A DNA stretch of 64,000 nt. Source: Pseudomonadota bacterium. GTDB lineage: Bacteria; Pseudomonadota; Gammaproteobacteria; Burkholderiales; Gallionellaceae. The position numbers and the translations under genes were made by a program. The notes under the pieces are model-generated. The model was not told the DNA's origin. It saw only the letters and a program-made list of their open reading frames with translations, and did no database searches. This document shows, one piece after another, positions 37,611 through 46,919 of the stretch; within the stretch, counting starts at the first letter, position 1, and each line of letters opens with the position of its first letter. The DNA is taken from positions 1 through 64,000 of the forward strand of contig JAJZTF010000015.1 in the NCBI GenBank assembly GCA_021821945.1, written 5' to 3'.

Positions 37611-38933
37611 ATGAGCGCGATCAAGGGCGGAACATTCATACTGTTTTTGGCGGCGGCCTCGGGCAGCGCACAGGCCGCCGACCTTCTGGATGTCTTTCAC
37701 AGCGCCGAGCGCAACGACCCCGTGATCGCGGCGGCAAGAGCCGCACATGAGGCGGGGGCCGAGAAGCTGCCCCAGGGCCGCTCGCTTCTCCTGCCCAGCG
37801 TCAGCCTTAATGCGAACTCCTCGATCAACAATCAGAACGTTCAGTATCTCGGTTTCCCGCTTTCGGCGATCAACGGCAACTACCGATACAACAGCAACGG
37901 CTATGGCGTGACCATGGTTCAGCCCCTGTTCCGGGAGCAGAACTGGCTGACCTATACCGAGGCGCAGCTGCAGGTCGCGCAGACCGATGCGCAGCTGAGG
38001 ATTGCGGAACAGGATCTCGTGCTGCGCACGGCGCAAGCCTACTTCGATGTGCTGATGGCCGAGAACGACGTGGAGCTTGCAAAGGCGCAGAAGAACGCCA
38101 TAGACGAACAGCTTGCGCAGGCCAAACGGAATTTCGAGGTCGGGACGGCGACGATCACCGACACCAACGAGGCGCAGGCGCGCCACGACCAGGTCTATTC
38201 CCAGCAGATCGCGGCCGAAAATAATCTGGAAATCAAGCGCAGCGCCCTGCAGCAGCTGATCAACGAGGACAGGCGCGATTTGAAACCCTTGAACGCGAAA
38301 TTCAAGCCCGGCATGCCCATGCCCGTCGGCGTGGAGAAATGGGTCGCCAATGCCGAGAGCAACAGCCCCCTGCTTGCGATTGCGCACGCATCGCTGGAGC
38401 TCGCTGAAAAGGAGGTCGAGAAGAACCGCGCCGGGCATTACCCCACGCTGGACCTGGTGGCTAACTACTCCAACAGCAACATGGGCGGCAGCATGGCCAG
38501 CGACATCACGACCAAGAGCCTGGGCGTCCAGTTCAACATGCCGGTCTTCGAAGGCGGAATGATCAGGTCCAAGTCGCGTGAGGCTGCGGCAAACCGGGAC
38601 CGTGCAAGGCAGGAGCTCGAGAATTCGCGCCGCACCATAGACCAGCAGGCGAAGCAGGCCTATCTTGGCGTGATATCCGGCGTGTCCCAGGTCGAGGCGT
38701 TGCAGCAGGCGCTCATTTCCAGCGAGACCGCGCTTGACTCGAACAAGCTTGGCCAGGAGGTCGGCGTGCGCACCAATCTCGACGTGCTGAACACCCGGCA
38801 GCAGCTCTACGCGACCCGTCGCGATCTTTACCGTGCAGAATACGACTACCTCATGAGCGAGCTACGCCTCAAGGCTGCCGTGGGCGAACTCGACGAGGCG
38901 GAGCTTGCGCGGATCAACCAGGCATTCCGCTGA
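37611..38933 (+). CDS. tolC: TolC-family outer-membrane channel protein
   Basis: Outer-membrane efflux and type I secretion duct of 440 residues. Signal peptide MSAIKGGTFILFLAAASGSAQA, then two OEP repeats. The first has ADLLDVFHSAERNDPVIAAARAAHEAG and LTYTEAQLQVAQTDAQLRIAEQDL; the second has NSPLLAIAHASLELAEKEVEKNRAGHYPTLDLVA. GVRTNLDVLNTRQQLYATRRDLYRAEYDYL closes the helical barrel. No adjacent inner-membrane pump is encoded, so it probably serves several partners. Confidence 0.92.
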   Translation: MSAIKGGTFILFLAAASGSAQAADLLDVFHSAERNDPVIAAARAAHEAGAEKLPQGRSLLLPSVSLNANSSINNQNVQYLGFPLSAINGNYRYNSNGYGVTMVQPLFREQNWLTYTEAQLQVAQTDAQLRIAEQDLVLRTAQAYFDVLMAENDVELAKAQKNAIDEQLAQAKRNFEVGTATITDTNEAQARHDQVYSQQIAAENNLEIKRSALQQLINEDRRDLKPLNAKFKPGMPMPVGVEKWVANAESNSPLLAIAHASLELAEKEVEKNRAGHYPTLDLVANYSNSNMGGSMASDITTKSLGVQFNMPVFEGGMIRSKSREAAANRDRARQELENSRRTIDQQAKQAYLGVISGVSQVEALQQALISSETALDSNKLGQEVGVRTNLDVLNTRQQLYATRRDLYRAEYDYLMSELRLKAAVGELDEAELARINQAFR

Positions 38934-38942
38934 TCCCGCCTC

Positions 38943-40262
38943 TCAGATCTTCTTGACGAAAACCTTGGATTTCCTCTGGTAGTTGTATAGCGCCTTCTTC
39001 TGCGCGGGAAGCTCGGAGGCATCGCTCTCCCTGAAGCCGCGTTCCAGGAACCAGTGCGCGGTGCGCGTGGTCAGCACGAAAAGCCGCTTGAGCTTCTGCG
39101 TCCTGGCGCGCAGGCTCATGTGATTCATGATCGCCTCCCCATAGCCGCGGTCGCGGTATTGCGGATCGACCGCGAGACAGGCAAGCTCCGCCGCAGCCTC
39201 GTCCGGAAAGGGGTAGAGCGCTGCGCAGCCGACGATGCGGTGGTCGTGTTCCAGGACCACGAAGCGTTCTATTTCGCGCTCCAAGAGTTCGCGGTTGCGC
39301 CTGACCAGTATGCCCTGCTCCTCCAGCGGAATCAGAAGCTGCAGTATGCCGCCCACATCCTCGATGGTGGCGTCGCGCAGCGTGTTCAGGGTGGACTCGA
39401 CGATCATCGTGCCTATGCCCTCGTCGCTGAACAGCTCCTGGAGGATGGCGCCGTCTGTATGGCGGCTGATCAGATGCGTGCGAGCCACCCCCGCCTCGCA
39501 GGCGCGTATCGCGCAGGGCAGGAAGAGGGCCACGTCGTCCGGAAGGCCCGAACGCGAAGACATCTCGGCAGCCTGGGCCACGGTCAGCTCCTTCAGCAGC
39601 GCGCCCCTGTCGTCCTCCACCCCGTCGACATCCATCAGGAACACCAGCTTGTCCGCATCCAGCGCGATGGCGGTCGATGTGGCGACATCCTCGAGCGTGA
39701 GGTTGAACACTTCTCCTGTGGGTGAATATCCAAGCGGCGAGAGCAGCACCACTTCGCCGAATTCCATGCGGTCCTTGAGCGCTGCGACATCCACCTTGCG
39801 CACGCATCCCGTGTGCTGCAGGTCCACGCCGTTGATCACCCCCATGGGCTGGGCGGTGATGAAGTTTCCGCCGGCGACCCTTATGTCCGCATTGGCCATC
39901 GGCGAATTGGCAAGGCCCATGGAAAGCAAGGCCTCGATCTCGACGCGCACGCGACCGACGGCCTCCTTGACGAGCTGCATGGTCACCGCATCGGTCAGGC
40001 GTATTCCCTGATGGTAGCTGTCCTCAAGATTCATCCTGGCGAGATGCTGCTCGATCTGGGGACGCGCGCCGTGCACCAGCACGAGGCGGATGCCAAGGGC
40101 GGCCAGAAGGTTGAAGTCGTGGGTCAGCTCGAGGAATTTTCCGTCTGCCACCACTTCGCCGCCGAATGCGATGACGAAGGTCTTGCCGCGGAAGCTGTTG
40201 ATGTAAGGCGCGACGGAGCGGAACCAGGCGACAAAACCTGCTGGGCGGGTTGCATTGGGCAT
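38943..40262 (-). CDS. argA: amino-acid N-acetyltransferase (N-acetylglutamate synthase)
   Basis: First step of arginine synthesis. The 439-residue protein has an amino-acid-kinase fold that binds arginine (FVIAFGGEVVADGK, RLVLVHGARPQIEQHL, VFLMDVDGVEDDRGALLKEL) and a C-terminal GNAT acetyltransferase (AAAELACLAVDPQYRDRGYGEAIMNHM, then LFVLTTRTAHWFLERGF). It lies 9 bases after the tautomerase gene in the rsmE-tautomerase-argA cluster and is convergent with tolC. Confidence 0.94.
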   Translation of the reverse strand: MPNATRPAGFVAWFRSVAPYINSFRGKTFVIAFGGEVVADGKFLELTHDFNLLAALGIRLVLVHGARPQIEQHLARMNLEDSYHQGIRLTDAVTMQLVKEAVGRVRVEIEALLSMGLANSPMANADIRVAGGNFITAQPMGVINGVDLQHTGCVRKVDVAALKDRMEFGEVVLLSPLGYSPTGEVFNLTLEDVATSTAIALDADKLVFLMDVDGVEDDRGALLKELTVAQAAEMSSRSGLPDDVALFLPCAIRACEAGVARTHLISRHTDGAILQELFSDEGIGTMIVESTLNTLRDATIEDVGGILQLLIPLEEQGILVRRNRELLEREIERFVVLEHDHRIVGCAALYPFPDEAAAELACLAVDPQYRDRGYGEAIMNHMSLRARTQKLKRLFVLTTRTAHWFLERGFRESDASELPAQKKALYNYQRKSKVFVKKI

Positions 40263-40271
40263 GCTGTTCTC

Positions 40272-40457
40272 CTACGCTTCGTCGAGCAGTTTGCCCGCGA
40301 TCGCCCAGTTCTCGTCCGGGAGTTCGTCGAAGGCAATGTAGGTGTGGGAGGCGGGTTTTTCAGCGATGCGCGCCAGCGTGTCGGTGATCTCTTCCGCTAT
40401 CCTGGCTTTCTGTTCGCGGCTCAAGCTTCCCGCGATGCGTATGTTCACATAGGGCAT
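40272..40457 (-). CDS. 4-oxalocrotonate tautomerase-family protein
   Basis: Tiny enzyme of 61 residues. After removal of Met the N-terminal Pro of PYVNIRIAG is the catalytic base of the tautomerase superfamily. LSREQKARIAEEITDTLARIAEKPASHTYIAFDELPDENWAIAGKLL fits the 4-OT pattern. I chose the start at 40457 because it gives Pro1; an in-frame ATG 10 codons upstream would remove the catalytic feature. AAAGGAG precedes the start. The substrate is unknown. Confidence 0.88.
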   Translation of the reverse strand: MPYVNIRIAGSLSREQKARIAEEITDTLARIAEKPASHTYIAFDELPDENWAIAGKLLDEA

Positions 40458-40468
40458 TTGTTCTCCTT

Positions 40469-41209
40469 TCAAGATTGCTGCTGGCAAAAATCTCCCCAGA
40501 GCGTCTGCAGCGTTGCAAGCCCCGCGATCGCCGCGGTCTCGGTGCGCAGTATGCGCGCTCCCAGGCGTATCGGCACAAACCCTGCAAGCAGCGCCGCCCT
40601 TGCTTCCGTATCCGGGAAACCGCCTTCCGGGCCGATCAGCAATGCGGCAGTCTCCGGCCTTGGCTGTTCATGAAGCGAAGCGGCGCCGTCGGGCAGCAGG
40701 ATGAACTTGCTGCATGCGGCAGCGCGCATCTCTTCAAGCCAGGCCATGATGTCCATCGGCGCATAAATTTCCGGCATCCTGTTGCGGCCGCATTGCTCGC
40801 AGGCGGAGATGGCGACCTGCTTCCAGTGCTCGATGCGGCGCTGTGCGCGCTCTGCGTCAAGTCGCGCAACGCTGCGCCCGGTATCCAGCGGCTGTATCCT
40901 TGTTGCCCCGAGCTCAGTGGCCTTCTGGATGATCCAGTCCATTTTCTCGCTGCTGGTCAGCGATTGCGCAAGCAGCACCGGAAGCGGGGATTCGGTATCC
41001 CTGTCGACATGCCTTGCGCGGCCTATGGCGACCTTTTTTCCGGATATGCTTTCGATGAAACCATGGCACTCTCCGCCCTGTCCGTCGAAGATCTGCACGC
41101 TGTCCCCTTCACGCAGGCGCAACACGCGGATGGCATGATGCGCGGCATTTTCCGGCAGTAAGAACATGTCCGTATCGGGCAGAGGCGGCGGACAGTAGAA
41201 GCGCGGCAT
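40469..41209 (-). CDS. rsmE: 16S rRNA (uracil-1498-N3) methyltransferase RsmE
   Basis: SPOUT methyltransferase of 246 residues. The N-terminal PUA-like domain has MPRFYCPPPL and NAAHHAIRVLRLREGDSVQIFDGQGGE; the catalytic knot has QSLTSSEKMDWIIQKATELGATRIQPL, LLIGPEGGFPDTEARAA and LGARILRTETAAIAGLATLQ. All family landmarks are intact. It heads the rsmE-tautomerase-argA cluster and is divergent from the redoxin gene. Confidence 0.95.
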   Translation of the reverse strand: MPRFYCPPPLPDTDMFLLPENAAHHAIRVLRLREGDSVQIFDGQGGECHGFIESISGKKVAIGRARHVDRDTESPLPVLLAQSLTSSEKMDWIIQKATELGATRIQPLDTGRSVARLDAERAQRRIEHWKQVAISACEQCGRNRMPEIYAPMDIMAWLEEMRAAACSKFILLPDGAASLHEQPRPETAALLIGPEGGFPDTEARAALLAGFVPIRLGARILRTETAAIAGLATLQTLWGDFCQQQS

Positions 41210-41279
41210 GATGAGATCGCAAAGAGTGACGGTAGGCGTGATAATATACCGCCGGAGAATATCTTGTCAGGAGCATGAA

Positions 41280-41834
41280 ATGGTCAGTCTGCAACCCCCT
41301 CTTTGCAATTTCGGCTGGAAGGCCCCGGATTTCGATCTGCCGGGCATAGATGGCAGGCGATACGACCTTGCCAGCGCGCGCGGCAAAAACGGGCTGCTGG
41401 TAATGTTCATCTGCAATCACTGCCCCTATGTGAAATCCATACGCGAGCGCCTGGTGCGCGACACGCTGGAGCTTCAGCAGCACGGCATCAACAGCATCGC
41501 CATCATGTCCAACGATACTGCTGAATATGCAGAGGACTCATTCGAGAACATGAAGCTCGTGGCAGAGCAGTACCATTATCCGTTCCCCTATGTGCTGGAC
41601 GAAACCCAGCAGGTGGCCAAGGCCTATGGTGCGGTGTGCACGCCGGACTTCTTCGGATTCAACGCGAACCTCGAGCTGCAGTATCGCGGCAGGCTGGATG
41701 CATCGCGCAAGGAGCTCGTCGAAAACGCGCCGCGCGATCTTTATGAGGCGATGGTGCAAGTGGCCAGGACCGGGCAGGGTCCGAGAGAGCAGTTCGCCAG
41801 CATGGGCTGTTCGATAAAGTGGAAGAATGAGTAG
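41280..41834 (+). CDS. thioredoxin-fold redoxin (AhpC/TSA-like)
   Basis: Cytosolic thioredoxin-fold protein of 184 residues. GWKAPDFDLPGIDGRRYDLASARGKNGLLVMFICNHCPYVKSI contains a CxxC active site (CNHC) and the redoxin frame; YPFPYVLDETQQVAKAYGAVCTPDFFGF holds the cis-Pro loop region. This family is usually annotated thioredoxin-like or peroxiredoxin-like with an unknown partner. TCAGGAG is the ribosome site for the ATG at 41280. It overlaps the next gene by 8 bases. Confidence 0.8.
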   Translation: MVSLQPPLCNFGWKAPDFDLPGIDGRRYDLASARGKNGLLVMFICNHCPYVKSIRERLVRDTLELQQHGINSIAIMSNDTAEYAEDSFENMKLVAEQYHYPFPYVLDETQQVAKAYGAVCTPDFFGFNANLELQYRGRLDASRKELVENAPRDLYEAMVQVARTGQGPREQFASMGCSIKWKNE

Positions 41835-42657
41835 CATGGCCCAGCCGCCGAAAGTTGCCGGCATGAGCGCGAGGCTCAGGGCAACCGTTGCCGCGGTCAA
41901 GCTCGTGGCGGCGGAGGAGATCATGCCGCGCTATCTGAAGGTGGCGCACCAGCACAAGAGCGATGGCAGCCTTTGCACCGACGCGGATATCGCGACGCAG
42001 ACCATACTCTCCAGGAAGCTGCAGGCGATTTCCAATGTGCCCGTGCTGGGCGAGGAAATGCCCGAGGAAGAGCAGCGGGCGATATGGCAATCCTCGAGCG
42101 ATGGATTGTGGTGCGTGGACCCGATAGACGGCACGTCGAATTTTGTCCACGGACTCCCCTACTTTGCAGTCTCGGTCGCCCTGCTGCGCGAAGGCCGGGC
42201 CGTTCTGGGCGTGGTCTACGAGCCCGTCTCGGACGAGATGTTTGCGGCGGAACTGGGCAGGGGTGCCTTTCTGAACGGTGAGAAGCTTCAGGGGCATGCG
42301 ATCGCGAACAGCATGGGCCAGGCGCTTGCCAACGTGGACATGAAGCGCCTGAATCCGAAGCTGGCAGCAATGCTTGCGACGAATTCGCCTTGCGCATCGC
42401 AGCGCAACTTCGGCGCGAGCGCGCTGGAATGGTGCTATACCGCGGCCGGACGCTATGACCTCTACCTTCACGGCGGGCAGAAGCTCTGGGATTATGCGGC
42501 AGGCGCACTGATCCTCTCGGAATCGGGCGGATATGCGGCCTGCATAGAGAACGACGACTTCTCGGCGGGCGACGTCTGGAGGCGCTCCGTCATCGCGGCT
42601 CGCAGCGAAGCGCTGTTTGTCGAGTGGAAGAACTGGATACGCGAACAGCAGGCCTGA
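41827..42657 (+). CDS. inositol monophosphatase-family protein
   Basis: Mg-dependent, Li-sensitive-type sugar phosphatase of 276 residues. Motifs: DADIATQTILSRKL, LGEEMPEEEQ (metal Glu), WCVDPIDGTSNFVHGLPYFAVSVAL (metal Asp cluster) and LHGGQKLWDYAAGALILSESGG (third Asp). Members act on inositol phosphate, histidinol phosphate, 3'-phosphoadenosine phosphate or fructose bisphosphate. The sequence alone does not decide which; an inositol- or histidinol-phosphatase role is most common. Confidence 0.85.
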   Translation: MSSMAQPPKVAGMSARLRATVAAVKLVAAEEIMPRYLKVAHQHKSDGSLCTDADIATQTILSRKLQAISNVPVLGEEMPEEEQRAIWQSSSDGLWCVDPIDGTSNFVHGLPYFAVSVALLREGRAVLGVVYEPVSDEMFAAELGRGAFLNGEKLQGHAIANSMGQALANVDMKRLNPKLAAMLATNSPCASQRNFGASALEWCYTAAGRYDLYLHGGQKLWDYAAGALILSESGGYAACIENDDFSAGDVWRRSVIAARSEALFVEWKNWIREQQA

Positions 42658-42702
42658 CCCCGCAGCCAGCCTGCGTTCTTTTCCGGGAGAAAGGGAGTCG
42701 CC

Positions 42703-44076
42703 TTGAAAATATTGATACTGGGTGCAGGTCAGGTCGGTTCGACAGTCGCGGAAAGTCTGGTGAACGAGGCCAACGACATCACCGTGGTCGACCAGGACGG
42801 AGCGAAGCTTGCCATGCTTCAGGAAAGGCTGGATCTCAAGGCGGTGGCGGGCAGCGCATCCCATCCTTCGGTGCTCGAACAGGCGGGCATCCAGGAGGCG
42901 GACATGCTGCTTGCGGTGACGCAAAGCGATGAAGTCAACATGGTGGCTTGCAAGCTTGCGGCCAGCCTTTACAATACGCCCACCCGCATCGCCAGGATAC
43001 GCTCCGCCGATTACCTCGCGCGTCCCGAATTGTTCAACGCGGACAATTTCTGCGTGGATTTTTCCATCTGTCCCGAGCAGATACTCACCGACTACATCAC
43101 CAGGCTGATCGAATTCCCAGAGGCGCTCCAGGTCCTGGACTTTTCCGATGGCAAGGCGTCGCTGGTTGCGGTGCGCACCTTCACAGGCGGGCCGCTGGTG
43201 GGGAAACCCCTGAGTTTTCTGCACAGCCACATGCCCCAGATCGACACCCGGGTTGCGGCGATCTTCCGCAAGGACGGGCCGCTGATACCGGAAGGCAGCA
43301 CCGTGGTCGAGGACGGGGACGAGATCTTCTTCATCGCGGCGTCGAAGAACATACGCAGCGTGTTAAAGGAGATGCGCCGCATGGACAAGCCGGCGCGCCG
43401 CGTGATGATAGCCGGCGGGGGAAACATAGGCAGGCGTCTTGCCCGTGCGCTGGAGCGGGACTACCAGGTGAAGCTCATCGAATACAACAAGAGGACCTGC
43501 GAAAGGCTGGCGGCAGAACTCTCCAGGACGCTCGTGCTGAACGGCGATGGCACGGATGAAAAACTGATGCAGCAGGAGGGTGTGGACGACGTGGACGTGT
43601 TCTGCGCGCTGACCAACGACGACGAGAACAACATCATGTCTTCCCTGCTTGCCAAGCAGGCCGGGGCGCGCAAGGTGATATCGCTGATCAACCGCAGCGC
43701 CTATGTCGATCTTCTGCAAAGCGGAAAGATAGACATCGCGCTATCTCCCGCCCAGGTCACCATAGGATCGCTGCTTGCATATGTGAGGAAGGGGGACGTG
43801 GTCTCGGTCCACTCCCTGCGCCGCGGGGCGGCCGAGGCGCTCGAGCTGATCGTGCACGGAGACCGTCAGTCTTCCAAGGTGGTGGGGAGGCGCATAGACG
43901 AGATCGATCTGCCCAAGGGCGCGACGATAGGCGCGGTCGTGAGGGGTGAAGAGGTCATGATGGGCCACCGGGATCTGGTGATAGAGGCGGAAGATCACGT
44001 CATCGTGTTTGTCATCAACAAGCCCATGGTGAAGAAGGTCGAAAGACTGTTCCAGGTCAACCCCGGATTCATCTGA
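42703..44076 (+). CDS. trkA: Trk potassium transporter regulatory subunit TrkA
   Basis: Peripheral membrane NAD-binding subunit that gates TrkH. The 457-residue protein has two RCK modules: MKILILGAGQVGSTVAESLV with VVDQDGAKLAML, then VMIAGGGNIGRRLARALERDYQVKLIEYNK, each followed by a TrkA-C domain. It begins with a TTG codon preceded by GGGAG. Its stop shares one base with the trkH start (TGATG), so the two are translationally coupled. Confidence 0.95.
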   Translation: MKILILGAGQVGSTVAESLVNEANDITVVDQDGAKLAMLQERLDLKAVAGSASHPSVLEQAGIQEADMLLAVTQSDEVNMVACKLAASLYNTPTRIARIRSADYLARPELFNADNFCVDFSICPEQILTDYITRLIEFPEALQVLDFSDGKASLVAVRTFTGGPLVGKPLSFLHSHMPQIDTRVAAIFRKDGPLIPEGSTVVEDGDEIFFIAASKNIRSVLKEMRRMDKPARRVMIAGGGNIGRRLARALERDYQVKLIEYNKRTCERLAAELSRTLVLNGDGTDEKLMQQEGVDDVDVFCALTNDDENNIMSSLLAKQAGARKVISLINRSAYVDLLQSGKIDIALSPAQVTIGSLLAYVRKGDVVSVHSLRRGAAEALELIVHGDRQSSKVVGRRIDEIDLPKGATIGAVVRGEEVMMGHRDLVIEAEDHVIVFVINKPMVKKVERLFQVNPGFI

Positions 44077-45530
44077 TGGAGCGCGCCGTCATTCATGCGC
44101 TCGGGCTGATGATCATGGTGTTCAGCCTGGCCTATGCGATGCCTGTGGCCGCTGCGCTGGTCTATGCGGACTATCCGCTTTTGAAGGATTTTCTGCTGGC
44201 GATGGGCTGGACCATGATCGCAGGCGGCGCGCTGTGGTTCCTCGCGCGCCATCGGGGGGCCGAGCTTTCGATCCGCCACGGCTATCTGCTGGTGGTGGCA
44301 ATGTGGGTCGCCATGCCCTTCGTCGCCTCCCTGCCATTTCTGATGGCCATGCCTGACTTGAGTTTTACCGACGCCTATTTCGAAGCCATGTCTGGGCTCA
44401 GCACGACGGGTGCCACCGTGTTCACGGGGCTCGATCGTCTGCCGCCTCCCATCCATATCTGGCGGCATGAGTTGAGCTGGCTCGGGGGCATGGGGATCAT
44501 CGTGCTGGCTGTCGCGGTGATGCCGCTTCTGGGCATAGGGGGTAGGCAGCTCTTCAGGACGGAGACGCCCGGGCCGATGAAGGAGACCAGGCTTGCGCCG
44601 CGCATCGCGGAGACGGTGCGCAATCTCTGGCTGGCATATCTTGCGATCACGCTGCTTTGCATGGCATCCCTGAAGCTCGCCGGCATGAGCTGGCTGGATG
44701 CGGTCTGCCATGCATTCTCGGCGATGGGACTTAGCGCATTCTCGACGCATGATGCCAGCATAGGCCATTTCAATTCTCCCGCCATCGAATCGGTGTTGAT
44801 GGTTTTCATGCTGATTGCGGCGATGAATTTCGCAACGCATTTTCTGTCTTGGCGCAGAAAAAGCTTGAAACCCTACTTCGCGGATGTGGAAGTGCTCTCC
44901 ATGCTGGGGCTGATCTTTTCCAGCTGCGCTGGCATAGCCCTGTTCCTCTGGTGGAAGGGCGTGTATCCGGACTTCTGGGCTGCGCTGCGCCACGCCGGTT
45001 TCGACGTGGTGTCGATGGCGACAGACTGCGGTCTCAACAATGCGGACTTCAACGGCTGGCCCATCTTTGCGCCGCTATGGCTGCTGTTTCTGGGGTGCAT
45101 CAGCGCGAGCTCCGGTTCCGCAGGAGGGGGCATCAAGATGATCAGGACGCTGATCCTTTTCAAGCAGGCTGGACGCGAATTCATCAAGCTCCTGCATCCG
45201 TCTGCCGTGAGCCCGCTCAAGATCGGAGGGCAGGTCATCCCCAACAATGTCGTCTTCTCCGTTCTGGGTTTCATCTTCCTCTACTTCATGAGCGTGGCGG
45301 TTCTGACCTTTGCGCTGCTGATCAGCGGTCTCGACTTCGTGTCCGCGTTCTCCGCCGTGGTCGCCTGCATCAACAATGCAGGGCCCGGGCTGGGTGCAGT
45401 CGGCCCGGCGGGCAGTTATCTTCATCTTTCGGATTTCCAGAAATGGGTGTGCGTGTTTTCCATGCTGATCGGGCGTCTGGAAATCTTCACCGTGCTGATC
45501 CTGTTCACGCCGCATTTCTGGAGGCGCTAG
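44076..45530 (+). CDS. trkH: Trk potassium transporter membrane subunit TrkH
   Basis: Potassium-translocating subunit of 484 residues with four pore repeats. Filter regions are visible: SGLSTTGATVF, FSTHDASIGHF, MATDCGLNNADFNGW and ACINNAGPGLGAVGP; the intramembrane loop region SSGSAGGGIKMIRTL is present. About ten hydrophobic helices are evident. It pairs with TrkA immediately upstream. Medium-affinity, proton-motive-force-linked uptake is the usual activity. Confidence 0.95.
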   Translation: MERAVIHALGLMIMVFSLAYAMPVAAALVYADYPLLKDFLLAMGWTMIAGGALWFLARHRGAELSIRHGYLLVVAMWVAMPFVASLPFLMAMPDLSFTDAYFEAMSGLSTTGATVFTGLDRLPPPIHIWRHELSWLGGMGIIVLAVAVMPLLGIGGRQLFRTETPGPMKETRLAPRIAETVRNLWLAYLAITLLCMASLKLAGMSWLDAVCHAFSAMGLSAFSTHDASIGHFNSPAIESVLMVFMLIAAMNFATHFLSWRRKSLKPYFADVEVLSMLGLIFSSCAGIALFLWWKGVYPDFWAALRHAGFDVVSMATDCGLNNADFNGWPIFAPLWLLFLGCISASSGSAGGGIKMIRTLILFKQAGREFIKLLHPSAVSPLKIGGQVIPNNVVFSVLGFIFLYFMSVAVLTFALLISGLDFVSAFSAVVACINNAGPGLGAVGPAGSYLHLSDFQKWVCVFSMLIGRLEIFTVLILFTPHFWRR

Positions 45531-45550
45531 GCATGGGGGTGCGGTAGAAA

Positions 45551-45580
45551 TTGCCAAGTCAATGCGCTATCGGTTAGGAT
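45551..45580 (+). promoter_or_regulatory. candidate promoter of the pilGHIJL operon
   Basis: TTGCCA (45551-45556), an 18-base spacer and TAGGAT (45575-45580) lie 49 bases upstream of pilG, in the only gap larger than 90 bases in this stretch. An A-rich tract follows. Consensus match only. Confidence 0.4.
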
Positions 45581-45629
45581 AGAAAAAAATATTAAAAAAA
45601 GATGGTCTGTTCGTCACAGCAAGGGGGAT

Positions 45630-46037
45630 ATGTTGAGCGCAGATTTGCCATTGTCCGGCGTCAAGGTGGTTCTGATTGACGACAGCAACACCATAAGGCG
45701 TAGCGGAGAGATCTTTCTATCACAGGCAGGGTGCCAGGTAGTGCTTGCCGAGGATGGATTTGACGGGCTGTCAAAGGTCGTGGATACCCGGCCGGATATC
45801 ATCTTCGTCGATGTGATGATGCCAAGGCTGGACGGTTATCAGACCTGCGCATTGATCAAGAACAATCCCCAATTCAAGAGCATTCCCGTAGTGATGCTGA
45901 CCAGCAAGGATACGCTGTTCGATCGCGCGCGGGGCAAGCTGGCCGGTTCCGACCAGTATCTGATTAAGCCATTCAACAAAAAGAGCCTGATAGAATCGGT
46001 CATTTTGCACACACAGGGACATGAACATGACTATTAA
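45630..46037 (+). CDS. pilG: twitching-motility response regulator PilG
   Basis: Stand-alone CheY-like receiver of 135 residues. [18 protein letters not shown] holds the acidic pocket, [17 protein letters not shown] the phospho-acceptor Asp, VVMLTSKD the switch Thr/Ser and [12 protein letters not shown] the Lys. In Pseudomonas PilG promotes pilus extension and cAMP synthesis. AAGGGGG is the ribosome site. It is first in the Pil-Chp operon and overlaps pilH. Confidence 0.92.
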   Translation: MLSADLPLSGVKVVLIDDSNTIRRSGEIFLSQAGCQVVLAEDGFDGLSKVVDTRPDIIFVDVMMPRLDGYQTCALIKNNPQFKSIPVVMLTSKDTLFDRARGKLAGSDQYLIKPFNKKSLIESVILHTQGHEHDY

Positions 46038-46392
46038 GAGAATATTGGTGGTGGACGATTCGGCAACGGAGAGGCACATACTGGGGGAGATCCTGACCAA
46101 GCAGGGCTTCGAGGTCTCCTTCGCCGAAAGCGGTGAAATCGGCGTGGCCAAGGCCAAGCAGGACAAGCCTGATCTGGTTCTGATGGATGTGGTGATGCCC
46201 GGATTGAACGGCTTCCAGGCGACGCGCGCGATCACCAAGGATCCCGAAACCGCACACATCCCCATTCTGATCTGCACCACCAAGGATCAGGATACCGACA
46301 AGATCTGGGGGATGCGTCAGGGCGCGAAGGACTACATCGTCAAGCCCGTCAATGTCGCAGAATTGCTGAGCAAGATAGCCGCACTGGCCTGA
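46027..46392 (+). CDS. pilH: twitching-motility response regulator PilH
   Basis: Second CheY-like receiver, 121 residues. [23 protein letters not shown] holds the acidic pocket, [18 protein letters not shown] the phospho-acceptor Asp, [12 protein letters not shown] the switch residue and DYIVKPVN the Lys. PilH acts opposite to PilG in Pseudomonas. I prefer the ATG at 46027 over 46021 because the AGGG ribosome site is better spaced; both overlap pilG. Confidence 0.9.
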   Translation: MTIKRILVVDDSATERHILGEILTKQGFEVSFAESGEIGVAKAKQDKPDLVLMDVVMPGLNGFQATRAITKDPETAHIPILICTTKDQDTDKIWGMRQGAKDYIVKPVNVAELLSKIAALA

Positions 46393-46404
46393 TCCCGCAC
46401 AACC

Positions 46405-46890
46405 ATGTCCAAGCGTATCAATCTGCGCGAATTCCAGCAGAATCTCAGCAATCGCATGCATGACAAGAGCCGCATGGGCGGCCAGCTGTCGATGCTCGGC
46501 GTTGAGATCGCCGGACAGAATTATCTGATCGAGATGACGGATATCAGCGAGGTGCTGTCCTTGCCGCCGATGACGCCGGTTCCCTTGACCAAGCCCTGGC
46601 TTTGCGGTGTTGCAAACGTGCGGGGCAGTCTTTATTGCGTTGCAGACATGGCGGCCTACATGCAGCAGGGGACGGCCTCTGGTGCTGCCGGCAACCGGCT
46701 GCTGCTGGTCGCGGAGCGCTATGCGTTCAACGCCGCATTGCTGGTGGAGCGGGTGTTCGGCCTGCGCGATACCGGTCGCTGGCGGCAGGACGGGCAGCAG
46801 AATTACACGGATGAAAAGAATGTGGTTTGGCGAAAACTGGATTTGGTCGGGTTGCTAGGGCAACCGGAGTTCCTGCAAATAGGTGTTTAG
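46405..46890 (+). CDS. pilI: CheW-like adaptor PilI
   Basis: CheW-domain coupling protein of 161 residues that links PilJ to the PilL kinase. [61 protein letters not shown] is the typical CheW beta-barrel. The N-terminal [14 protein letters not shown] helix is a PilI feature. It follows pilH by 12 bases and precedes pilJ by 29 bases. Confidence 0.9.
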   Translation: MSKRINLREFQQNLSNRMHDKSRMGGQLSMLGVEIAGQNYLIEMTDISEVLSLPPMTPVPLTKPWLCGVANVRGSLYCVADMAAYMQQGTASGAAGNRLLLVAERYAFNAALLVERVFGLRDTGRWRQDGQQNYTDEKNVVWRKLDLVGLLGQPEFLQIGV

Positions 46891-46919
46891 CAGTATCTGT
46901 CCCCCCGGAGAAAAAGAAT

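Noticed and set aside
37194..38438. Open frame of 414 codons opposite pcm-tolC
   Set aside because: It spans two well-supported genes on the other strand, has no recognisable motif and reflects GC-rich codon use.
41659..43230. Open frame of 523 codons on the minus strand across the redoxin, inositol-phosphatase and trkA genes
   Set aside because: It crosses three solid genes and has no family features.
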